From Flavobacterium bernardetii (lineage in GTDB: Bacteria; Bacteroidota; Bacteroidia; Flavobacteriales; Flavobacteriaceae): DNA of 64,000 bases. The position numbers were made by a program, and so were the translations under genes. The stretch covers positions 62,001-126,000 of the forward strand of contig NZ_JAANOQ010000008.1 in NCBI RefSeq assembly GCF_011305415.1. The letters run 5' to 3'. Positions 45,279 through 51,657 of this stretch are shown here, one piece after another. The notes under the pieces are model-generated. The model was not told where the DNA came from. It saw only the letters and a program-made list of their open reading frames with translations, and did not search any database. The first letter of the stretch is position 1; the number at the start of each line of letters is the position of its first letter.

Positions 45279-46184
45279 CTAGAAATATCCTTGTTTTTTT
45301 CTGTCTTCCATGGCTGCTTCAGATAATTGATCGTCTAATCGAGTTTGTCCTCTTTCGCTGACTCTAGTTTGAATGATATCGTCAATTATATCTTGAATTG
45401 TTGCCGCTTCGGAAGGAACTGCTGCTGTACATGTCATGTCGCCAACTGTTCTGTATCTTACTTTTTCCACCACAACCGTATCATTTTCTAAAGGTTGGAT
45501 GAATTTTGAAGTCGCCACCAATTTATCTTGGTGGACAATACATTCTCTTTCGTGAGCAAAATATAAACTTGGTAACTCGATGTTGTATTTTTGAATGTAG
45601 TTCCACACGTCTAATTCTGTCCAATTGCTGATTGGGAATACGCGAACATTATGACCTTTTTTCACTTTTCCGTTTAAAATATCCCATAATTCTGGACGTT
45701 GTAATTTTGGATCCCATTGTCCGAAATCATCTCTAACTGAAAAAATACGTTCTTTTGCTCTGGCTTTTTCTTCATCGCGTCGAGCGCCACCAATGCAGGC
45801 ATCAAATTCATTTTCTTCGATGGCATCTAAAAGCGCGTAAGTTTGTAACGCATTTCTTGATGGGAAACGACCGGCAGTTTCTTTCAAATTGTATTTTTTG
45901 ATGCTGTCTTCTACTGAAGCTACGATCAGTTTTTCACCAATTTGATTCGCCAAATAATCTCTGAATTCGATGGCTTCTGGAAAATTATGACCGGTATCAA
46001 TATGAACTAATGGAAAAGGAAATTTCCCAGGACGAAAAGCTTTTAGTGCAAGATGTACTAACACAATTGAATCTTTTCCGCCAGAAAAAAGCAAAGCAGG
46101 TTTTTCAAATTGTGCGGCTGTTTCACGAAGAATATAAATCGCTTCGTTTTCTAATTGTTCTAGATAATTATGTTTTTGACTCAT
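45279..46184 (-). CDS. cysD: Sulfate adenylyltransferase subunit 2
   Basis: A 301-residue adenine-nucleotide alpha-hydrolase subunit that forms APS from ATP and sulfate. It shows the PP-loop LLFSGGKDSIVLVHLALKAF, HIDTGHNFPEA, GGARRDEEKARAKER and the typical end RKKQGYF. The preceding cysH ends 56 bp upstream. Confidence 0.95.
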   Translation of the reverse strand: MSQKHNYLEQLENEAIYILRETAAQFEKPALLFSGGKDSIVLVHLALKAFRPGKFPFPLVHIDTGHNFPEAIEFRDYLANQIGEKLIVASVEDSIKKYNLKETAGRFPSRNALQTYALLDAIEENEFDACIGGARRDEEKARAKERIFSVRDDFGQWDPKLQRPELWDILNGKVKKGHNVRVFPISNWTELDVWNYIQKYNIELPSLYFAHERECIVHQDKLVATSKFIQPLENDTVVVEKVRYRTVGDMTCTAAVPSEAATIQDIIDDIIQTRVSERGQTRLDDQLSEAAMEDRKKQGYF

Positions 46185-46240
46185 TTGTTTTTTGTTTCAA
46201 GTTTCAAGTTATTTTTGTTTCAGATTGTTTGAACCTGATT

Positions 46241-46936
46241 TTATTTATGTAATCCACATTCTTTTTTGGATTGATCTTCCCACCACCAGCGGCCGGCTCT
46301 GAAATCGTCGCCACGTTGTATGGCTCTTGTACAAGGTGCGCAGCCAATACTAACAAATCCTTCATTGTGTAAAAGATTATAGGGAACTGCGTTTTGTTTT
46401 AAATATTCGATTACTTCATCGGTTGTCCAGTTTAATAAAGGATTGAATTTGTAAAGTTGTTTTTCTTCGTCCCATTCTATTTCTCTTACGGAATTTCTAT
46501 TGTTGGATTGTTCTGCTCGTAAACCTGTAATCCAAATTGAAGCTCCAACTAAAGCTCGTTTTAAAGGTTCAACTTTTCGAAGGGAACAGCATTCTTTTCT
46601 TAACTCTACTGAATTATAAAAAGCGTTAATTCCGTTTTCGTTGATATATTTTTCAATGGATTCTGAATTCGGATAGTAAGCCTTAATTTTTGTATTGTAT
46701 TGCAATTGCGTTTTATCCCAAACGGAATAGGTTTCTGGAAAAAGTCGGCCTGTATCTAATGTAAACACTTCGATATTTTTAATGTTTTGTGAATAAATAG
46801 CGTGAGAAATGACTTGATCTTCGATTCCGAAACTCGTTGAAAAAACTATTTTTCCTTGAATTAAATTGGATATTTGTTTTAGTTTTTCTTCCAACGTTTT
46901 ACTTTCTGCTACTATTTTTAATAAATTTTCTTGCAT
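46241..46936 (-). CDS. cysH: Iron-sulfur adenylylsulfate (APS) reductase, CysH family
   Basis: A 231-residue thioredoxin-dependent reductase that turns activated sulfate into sulfite. The PAPS-reductase fold motifs are FSTSFGIEDQVI and VFTLDTGRLFPET. Paired cysteines in RKECCSLRKVEPL and GCAPCTRA are the [4Fe-4S] ligands typical of APS-using enzymes, and the catalytic Cys is in the C-terminal KKECGLHK. The lack of CysC in the operon supports APS rather than PAPS as substrate. First gene of the ten-gene sulfate operon, downstream of two tandem Cys-rich attenuators. Confidence 0.93.
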   Translation of the reverse strand: MQENLLKIVAESKTLEEKLKQISNLIQGKIVFSTSFGIEDQVISHAIYSQNIKNIEVFTLDTGRLFPETYSVWDKTQLQYNTKIKAYYPNSESIEKYINENGINAFYNSVELRKECCSLRKVEPLKRALVGASIWITGLRAEQSNNRNSVREIEWDEEKQLYKFNPLLNWTTDEVIEYLKQNAVPYNLLHNEGFVSIGCAPCTRAIQRGDDFRAGRWWWEDQSKKECGLHK

Positions 46937-46954
46937 TTTGATTTTAGTTTAAAT

Positions 46955-46983
46955 AAAAAAAGCTCCTTCAAATTGAAGGAGCT
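46955..46983 (-). terminator. Second (cysH-proximal) attenuator terminator
   Basis: A 10-bp stem (46961-46970 with 46974-46983; AGCTCCTTCA and its complement) is followed by a run of T on the minus strand, 19 bp before the cysH start. GCTCCTT of its 5' arm is perfectly complementary over 7 bp to AAGGAGC near the end of leader peptide 2 (complement of 47022-47028). Confidence 0.87.
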
Positions 46984-47016
46984 CATACTAGTGTTTTGAT
47001 ATATACAAATACAGTG

Positions 47017-47091
47017 TTACGGCTCCTTTTTAAGAAAGCACGCACAACAAGCTGAAGTTGAAACTGTATTTTGTATTGAAGTTGAAATCAT
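47017..47091 (-). CDS. Cysteine-rich leader peptide 2 of the sulfate operon
   Basis: A 24-codon ORF with Cys at 15, 16 and 18 (TSACCACFLKKEP) and four Ser. Two adjacent TGT codons and a TGC come 8-10 codons before the AAGGAGCC strand that can pair with the terminator. Ribosome stalling at the Cys codons would leave AAGGAGC free and allow read-through into cysH. The ORF lies between the first terminator (47124-47153) and the second, so it acts as a second checkpoint. The Ser codons could add sensitivity to serine; that is speculative. Confidence 0.8.
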   Translation of the reverse strand: MISTSIQNTVSTSACCACFLKKEP

Positions 47092-47123
47092 TTTATTTTT
47101 GTATTTATTTAAGTATTGGATAT

Positions 47124-47153
47124 AAAAAAAGCCTCTGCGAAACAGAGGCTTTT
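47124..47153 (-). terminator. First (distal) attenuator terminator of the sulfate operon
   Basis: AAAAGCCTCTG/CAGAGGCTTTT (up to 11 bp, 47127-47137 and 47143-47153, 5-base loop) is followed by seven T on the minus strand. CTCTGT of its 5' arm is complementary to ACAGAG inside leader 1 (complement of 47190-47195). Confidence 0.85.
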
Positions 47154-47174
47154 AGCTATTTTAAAAATTTAAAA

Positions 47175-47243
47175 TTAGGCAATAGGCAGCTCTGTGGAAA
47201 TTTTCCCCATACAACAACACATATTGCAAACTGTAAATATCAT
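47175..47243 (-). CDS. Cysteine-rich leader peptide 1 of the sulfate operon
   Basis: A 22-codon ORF reading CNMCCCMGKISTELPIA from residue 6 to the stop; Cys at 6, 9, 10 and 11 (three TGT in a row). From GKIST onward it is related to the metX leader 1 (WKFST...IA) and the leader at 50155 (WKIS), including the GGGGAAAATTTCC dyad and the CACAGAG antiterminator strand. It starts 20 bp after a perfect promoter. The likely sensed signal is charged Cys-tRNA, fitting a cysteine-making operon. Confidence 0.85.
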   Translation of the reverse strand: MIFTVCNMCCCMGKISTELPIA

Positions 47244-47262
47244 TTTCTTATTATTTATGGTG

Positions 47263-47292
47263 CAAAGATAGATTAATTTTCTTTAAAACCAA
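47263..47292 (-). promoter_or_regulatory. Promoter of the sulfate-assimilation operon (TTG-N19-TATCTTTG)
   Basis: On the minus strand TTG (47292-47290), exactly 19 bases, then TATCTTTG (47270-47263) matches the Bacteroidetes consensus TTG-N19-TAnnTTTG. Transcription would begin about 10 bases before the leader ATG at 47243. Confidence 0.8.
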
Positions 47293-47313
47293 TTTTTATA
47301 GATTAATTTTCTA
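47269..47313. promoter_or_regulatory. Twin Lrp-like operators upstream of the sulfate operon
   Basis: TAGATTAATTTTCTT (47269-47283) and TAGATTAATTTTCTA (47299-47313) have centres exactly 30 bp apart. The first lies between the -33 and -7 elements and overlaps the -7 box by two bases; the second lies just upstream of -33. Their form and spacing equal those at metX and at the gene at 48910. Confidence 0.72.
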
Positions 47314-47413
47314 TATTTTGTTATTAATTATTCTTTTTAATGAAAATATAATTTATTAATATACTTTTAATAGATTATTTTTCTTTTTTAAGATTCGATT
47401 CTAATTTTTTAAC

Positions 47414-48907
47414 TTATTCCAACACCAATTGGAAAGCTTTGATAATATTTTCAATAGGTTCTGTACCAACAGAAATTCGCAATAAATTCGGATTTATTCC
47501 TAATTTCTTCAACACATGCAAACCCATTTCCGACTTTAAATACTCATAATGCGCTAGATATACGTATGGCATTGCTAGCGTAAATTCTGTTCCTAAACTA
47601 GGACCTTTTGCCACTTGTAATTTGTCGTAATAAAAGGCTAAATCTTTATCAAAAACCACTGACAATAATCCTGGAACATTATTTCCGATTTGGATTTTAG
47701 AAAAATTCTCGGAACTAGCTTCATGAAAAACACTTTTAATTTCAAGCACTTTTGGTTGTTTTTTTAGAAAATTATATAGTAAAGTCGTGTTTTCAGAAAT
47801 TTTACGAACTCGATTTTCATACGCTAAAATTTCAAAACCTAACCTTTTGATTTCACCTTCGAAAGGCGGAATTACATTTTTTTTAAGTAGCGGAATTAAA
47901 CTTTCATCTTTTACTATAATTGCTCCGAAAAGCAAATCGGCATTACCGCAAGCGAACTTGGTTAAACTTTCCACAGCCAAATCACAATACGGCAAAACAT
48001 CCACACAAAAAGGCGTTGCTAATGTGTTATCTACAATTAATTTAATTGAAAAACGCGAACAAATTTCATACAATCTTGGCAAATCTACACATTGCAAAAG
48101 CGGATTACTCACTACTTCAGTAATAAGAACAGCTACATTTTCATGATTTTTTTCAAGCCAATTTTCTAGTTGAACTAAATCGAAAATATTAATTTGAACG
48201 TGAGAATATTCATTTCTTTCGATAATTTCCATCGTATCGACATACAACCAACCTAATTGTACAATTTTAGTTTTTCCGAATTCTTTTTGGATAGAAACCA
48301 ATGTTTCAGTTGCCGCAAATAAAGCATTCATTCCGCAATTGGACAAAATAATTTTCTCTGATGAAGTTCCGTAAGCTTTACTCAATGTGTTTTTAATATT
48401 GAAAATCGCTTGTTCTTCGGAAACATTTTCTTCTTCAAATATGGAATCAATTAAATTAAATTCATATAAAGTTGCTTCAGCTTTTCTGGAACTAATAATT
48501 AATCCAGTATTCCGGATAAAATCGGTATATTTTTGGGCGTTTTTATCATTGGAATCTATAATTAAAAATACATTTTTACTCTTGTCTTCTATACAATTTA
48601 AAGCAACATTAAAAACGCTTTCAAGTATATTTTTAGCATGAATAGAAACAATTGGAATTAGTTTTTCTTCATCCGAAATACGATATTTTTCTCTTATAAA
48701 TTGCGTCAATTGTTTCACAAACTGATTTTGAAAAAAACGCGGATAGCCCGATTTCATCTTATCAATCACTTCCGATTTACCTTCTTCATAATCAATCACA
48801 TCTTGAATTTTTGGTAAACTCACTGAAACGGAATGTGGATTATACAAAGGAATATTTTCTCCGCAAGGAATTTCACAGAAATAGTCACTAATTACTTCAT
48901 TACTCAT
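47414..48907 (-). CDS. Cystathionine gamma-synthase-like PLP enzyme with fungal-type N-terminal extension
   Basis: A 497-residue Cys/Met-metabolism PLP enzyme. The first 70 residues include HSVSVSLPKIQDVIDYEEG and KSGYPRFFQNQFVKQL, which resemble the N-terminal region of fungal cystathionine gamma-synthases. The PLP Lys is in AVESLTKFACGNADLLFG. It follows another transsulfuration enzyme, starting 2 bp after its stop (an alternative ATG four codons upstream would overlap it). The likely role is making cystathionine or homocysteine from an acylated homoserine; whether this copy is catalytic or a partner of the first is not clear. Confidence 0.8.
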   Translation of the reverse strand: MSNEVISDYFCEIPCGENIPLYNPHSVSVSLPKIQDVIDYEEGKSEVIDKMKSGYPRFFQNQFVKQLTQFIREKYRISDEEKLIPIVSIHAKNILESVFNVALNCIEDKSKNVFLIIDSNDKNAQKYTDFIRNTGLIISSRKAEATLYEFNLIDSIFEEENVSEEQAIFNIKNTLSKAYGTSSEKIILSNCGMNALFAATETLVSIQKEFGKTKIVQLGWLYVDTMEIIERNEYSHVQINIFDLVQLENWLEKNHENVAVLITEVVSNPLLQCVDLPRLYEICSRFSIKLIVDNTLATPFCVDVLPYCDLAVESLTKFACGNADLLFGAIIVKDESLIPLLKKNVIPPFEGEIKRLGFEILAYENRVRKISENTTLLYNFLKKQPKVLEIKSVFHEASSENFSKIQIGNNVPGLLSVVFDKDLAFYYDKLQVAKGPSLGTEFTLAMPYVYLAHYEYLKSEMGLHVLKKLGINPNLLRISVGTEPIENIIKAFQLVLE

Positions 48908-48909
48908 AA

Positions 48910-50079
48910 CTAAACACATTTACTCGTTTCTACTTTAAAGGCTTGTTGAATATCTGCAATTAAATCGTCAATGTTTTCCAATCCAACTGAAATTCTGACT
49001 GTTGCATGCGTCAATCCGATTTTTTTCAAATCTTCTTCTGAATACGTGGCATGACTCATTTTTGAAGGGATTTCTAAACGAGAATCAGATGTTCCGAAAG
49101 ACACTTTTTCTCCGAATAACTTCGTGTTTTGAATTAATTGTTCTGCTTTTTCTACCGATTTTAAAGTGATGGTTAAAACCGAAGGAATAATTTTCATTTG
49201 ACTTTTCGCCAATTCATATTGAGGATGCGATGGTAATCCAGGAAATTTCACATCAATAACATCAGAAAGTGTATTTAAAAATTCTGAAAGTTGAATCGCG
49301 CTTTGTTCTTGTGTTTTCATTCTGTACACTAATGTTGGCAAACCTAAAGACACTAAAAAAACATCAAAAGGACTTTGTGCTCTTCCGTGTGCATTGGAGA
49401 AATAGTTCAATCGTTCCGACCAATGTTCTGTTTTAGCCACAATCGCTCCAGCCACAACACTTCCATGACCAGAAATAAATTTTGTTGCAGAAAACAAAGA
49501 AAAATCCGCACCTAAATCTAAAGGTTTTTGCGAGGCAAATGTGGCCATGCTATTATCTACTGCAAATAAAGTATTGTGTTTTTTACTTAAATCAGCTACC
49601 GATTTCAAATCCACAATTTTCAAACTTGGATTCGTTGGTGATTCGCATAAAATTAATTTAACTTCGTTTTGTTGCAAAGCAATTTCCACTTCAGATAAAT
49701 CCGTAAAATCTGCATAACAGGTTTTTACCTCATATTTCTCTAATAAAATATTTAACAATCTGTAGGTTCCGCCGTAGCAATCTCTTTCTACCAAAATGGT
49801 GTCACCCGATTTTAAAACCGTATCGAACAATAAAGCTAAAGCCGAAACACCCGTATTCGTACAAACGCAACCTGCGCCGTTTTCTGCCAAAGCGAAAATA
49901 TCTTCTAAAGCGTTTCGGGTTGGATTATCTGTTCTAGAATAATCGTAGTTTTTATTATTTGGAAATTGTCTTTTTTGATCAAAAGTTGCTGTGTTGTAAA
50001 TTGGCAAATGAGTCGCACCGTAAGCGTCGACTAAATTGGAATGTTGTGCTATATTAGCTAATAATGTTTCAAGTTGCAT
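48910..50079 (-). CDS. Transsulfuration-family PLP enzyme (cystathionine gamma-synthase/lyase or acylhomoserine sulfhydrylase)
   Basis: A 389-residue member of the Cys/Met metabolism PLP family. Features are YSRTDNPTRNALE (substrate and PLP phosphate site), the Lys in LFSATKFISGHGSVVAG, and the end ATVRISVGLENIDDLIADIQQAF. Sequence alone does not separate gamma-synthase, gamma-lyase and sulfhydrylase. Control by a Met-rich leader and location near metX and the cys operon favour a role in methionine synthesis from acylhomoserine. Confidence 0.88.
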   Translation of the reverse strand: MQLETLLANIAQHSNLVDAYGATHLPIYNTATFDQKRQFPNNKNYDYSRTDNPTRNALEDIFALAENGAGCVCTNTGVSALALLFDTVLKSGDTILVERDCYGGTYRLLNILLEKYEVKTCYADFTDLSEVEIALQQNEVKLILCESPTNPSLKIVDLKSVADLSKKHNTLFAVDNSMATFASQKPLDLGADFSLFSATKFISGHGSVVAGAIVAKTEHWSERLNYFSNAHGRAQSPFDVFLVSLGLPTLVYRMKTQEQSAIQLSEFLNTLSDVIDVKFPGLPSHPQYELAKSQMKIIPSVLTITLKSVEKAEQLIQNTKLFGEKVSFGTSDSRLEIPSKMSHATYSEEDLKKIGLTHATVRISVGLENIDDLIADIQQAFKVETSKCV

Positions 50080-50103
50080 GTTATATGTGTTTTATGTTTA
50101 GAC

Positions 50104-50131
50104 AAAAAAAAACCTCTACAAAAGCAGAGGT
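50104..50131 (-). terminator. Attenuator terminator in front of the gene at 48910
   Basis: On the minus strand ACCTCTGC/GTAGAGGT (8 pairs including one G-U, loop TTTT) is followed by TTTTTTTT, 25 bp ahead of the start codon. CTCTGC of its 5' arm can pair with GCAGGG in the leader ORF (complement of 50170-50175; five Watson-Crick pairs plus one G-U). Confidence 0.83.
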
Positions 50132-50154
50132 CTATTTATATTATTAATTTAGAT

Positions 50155-50229
50155 TTAACAAATAGAATACCCTGCGGAAATTTTCCACATCATCATATGT
50201 TTCATCATTTTATTATTCCCTAATTGCAT
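50155..50229 (-). CDS. Methionine-rich leader peptide of the transsulfuration genes
   Basis: A 24-codon ORF with Met at 1, 8, 9, 12, 13 and 14; its second half reads KHMMMWKISAGYSIC. The MMMWK core is shared with metX leader 1, and the following TGTGGAAA/TTTCCGCA dyad leads into the antiterminator strand GCAGGG. It lies 21 bp after a TATTTTTG box and ends 24 bp before the terminator. This is the expected plan for attenuation by charged Met-tRNA. Confidence 0.82.
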   Translation of the reverse strand: MQLGNNKMMKHMMMWKISAGYSIC

Positions 50230-50249
50230 GTTGTTGTTTTTTAACGAGG

Positions 50250-50257
50250 CAAAAATA
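50250..50257 (-). promoter_or_regulatory. -7 promoter box (TATTTTTG) of the transsulfuration genes
   Basis: TATTTTTG on the minus strand matches TAnnTTTG and overlaps operator 1 by two bases, as at metX and cysH. The -33 position reads TTA rather than TTG. Confidence 0.65.
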
Positions 50258-50300
50258 GAATAATTTTCTAATAAAATAAATATTTTAGTTAAATTATCTA
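50256..50300. promoter_or_regulatory. Twin Lrp-like operators upstream of the transsulfuration genes
   Basis: TAGAATAATTTTCTA (50256-50270) and TAGTTAAATTATCTA (50286-50300) have centres exactly 30 bp apart and the same position relative to the -7 box as at metX and cysH. The first matches YAGHAWATTWTDCTR at 14 of 15 positions. Confidence 0.72.
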
Positions 50301-50381
50301 AATTTTACTATTTTGTAATTGTTATTTAGATTTTTTATCTACAAAACTTAAAATTTAGCATTAAAAACTTTATTTACATAC

Positions 50382-50432
50382 AAAAAATTCGGAATAACAA
50401 ATTGAACATCAATTCATTATTCCGAATTTTAA
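50382..50432 (-). terminator. Terminator of the T9SS gene at 50455
   Basis: AAAATTCGGAATAA/TTATTCCGAATTTT (50384-50397 and 50417-50430) is a 14-bp stem with a 19-base loop, and the A-run at its left edge reads as a U-run for the leftward gene. Confidence 0.75.
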
Positions 50433-50454
50433 AATTTATAAATTATTTGTATTC

Positions 50455-51372
50455 TTAGTTTTTTACAAATTTAGAAGTTCCAACACCATCTAAAGTATTG
50501 ATTTTTAAGAAATAAATCCCAGCAGTTAAATCTCCTACAGAAACACTCGTTACATTGGAATTAATTTCTTTAACAACTCTTCCATTTATATCAATAATTG
50601 AAACTTTAGTTATTTCAGAATTATTTGAACTTGATATGTTAATCACATCATTTACTGGATTTGGATATACTGAAAAATTATTTTTAAAGAAACTATCAGT
50701 ACTTAAAGGCCTATCAACTGAAAAAGTATCTATACCAATAATATCAGAATTAGCTCCAGAAGGACCACCATTAGTTACAAAATATCTAAACGCAAATTTA
50801 ACAGGAGTTGCAGAAACCAATCCAGAAACAGTATATGAATATTGAGTCCAAGTTTTTGGATAAACAAATCCAGCTACTAAAGTTGGATTAATAGTCAAAC
50901 ACACTGTAGTAAACGAACCAAGTCCAGCAGAACCGCCAGAAGGTAAAACAGTTGCTGTTGAACTCATTCTTAATTCTAATCTATCTGGAAAATCACCTGC
51001 CCCATCTGTTCCTTTGCGAGAATAAAACGTAACAATATCACCATTTTGAACCGTAATGTCTGGAGTAATCAACCAATTGCTAATTGTTCCCGCACCGGTA
51101 GTACTGTTAAAATTGACCAAAGCGAAAGAGTTATTACCTCCAGCTTGTCCCATAGGAAGGGTAGTTGTGTTTCCACTTCCAAATATCGCACTCGCTAATG
51201 GCAAAGTAAAGGACGAATTCGACCATGTTGAAGCTCCAGCAGGAGAACTTTGGTTTGTTTGTTGCCATCCAGCAGATAGCATAGCAGCAGTTGTTCCATC
51301 AAAACCGAAAGCAAATTGATTTTGAGATATTCCCAAAAATGGCAACAAAAGTAAAAGTAAAGTTTTTTTCAT
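50455..51372 (-). CDS. Secreted choice-of-anchor J-type protein with T9SS type A sorting domain
   Basis: A 305-residue protein with a signal peptide (MKKTLLLLLLPFLGISQ). The body (about 20-220) has the cleaved-adhesin/choice-of-anchor J pattern: a GW near the start, ISNWLITPDITVQNGDIVTFY, then PDRLELRMSS. The last 75 residues are the type A sorting domain (VYPNPVNDVINISS, IIDINGRVV, LTAGIYFLKI, SKFVKN). No catalytic motif is visible, so it is probably a surface or released binding protein. Confidence 0.83.
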   Translation of the reverse strand: MKKTLLLLLLPFLGISQNQFAFGFDGTTAAMLSAGWQQTNQSSPAGASTWSNSSFTLPLASAIFGSGNTTTLPMGQAGGNNSFALVNFNSTTGAGTISNWLITPDITVQNGDIVTFYSRKGTDGAGDFPDRLELRMSSTATVLPSGGSAGLGSFTTVCLTINPTLVAGFVYPKTWTQYSYTVSGLVSATPVKFAFRYFVTNGGPSGANSDIIGIDTFSVDRPLSTDSFFKNNFSVYPNPVNDVINISSSNNSEITKVSIIDINGRVVKEINSNVTSVSVGDLTAGIYFLKINTLDGVGTSKFVKN

Positions 51373-51498
51373 AAATAGTTTGATTTTAATTAAGTACTAA
51401 ATTTATTGAATCAAAATAACAAAACGGTATTATATCGACATAAGACATATAATAATCGATAAAATACATTATTTAGTAAAAAAAACTAAAACAACTAT

Positions 51499-51527
51499 TT
51501 GGATTTCAAATACATTTCATACATTTG
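51499..51527 (+). promoter_or_regulatory. Promoter of metK (TTG-N18-TACATTTG)
   Basis: TTG at 51499-51501, 18 bases, then TACATTTG at 51520-51527 matches the Bacteroidetes consensus well and lies 13 bp before the SAM-II aptamer. Confidence 0.75.
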
Positions 51528-51540
51528 CACCAGAATTAAA

Positions 51541-51590
51541 AGAGGAAAAATTTGAACTGATTGCAACCTCGTTAAAAAAATGCTAAAGCA
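51541..51590 (+). ncRNA. SAM-II riboswitch in front of metK
   Basis: The leader has a stem GAGG/CCTC (51542-51545 and 51567-51570) enclosing AACTGATTGCAA, followed by GTTAAAAAAATGCTAAAGC. These are the SAM-II conserved segments (the CUGAU...UUGCA loop, and AAUGCUAAAG forming the pseudoknot). AATGCTAAAG (51579-51588) can instead pair with CTTTAGTATT (51600-51609) over ten pairs (one G-U), so SAM binding and the downstream hairpin exclude each other. That gives a candidate expression platform about 50 bases before metK, with a T6 run at 51619-51624. Confidence 0.85.
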
Positions 51591-51657
51591 GAAACCCTCC
51601 TTTAGTATTTACCTGCAATTTTTTCGTTTATTATTTATATAATTTATTTTTATAATT

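Noticed and set aside
47787..48146. Open frame of 119 codons on the plus strand
   Set aside because: Lies wholly antisense to the 47414-48907 PLP enzyme gene, without start context or recognisable domain.
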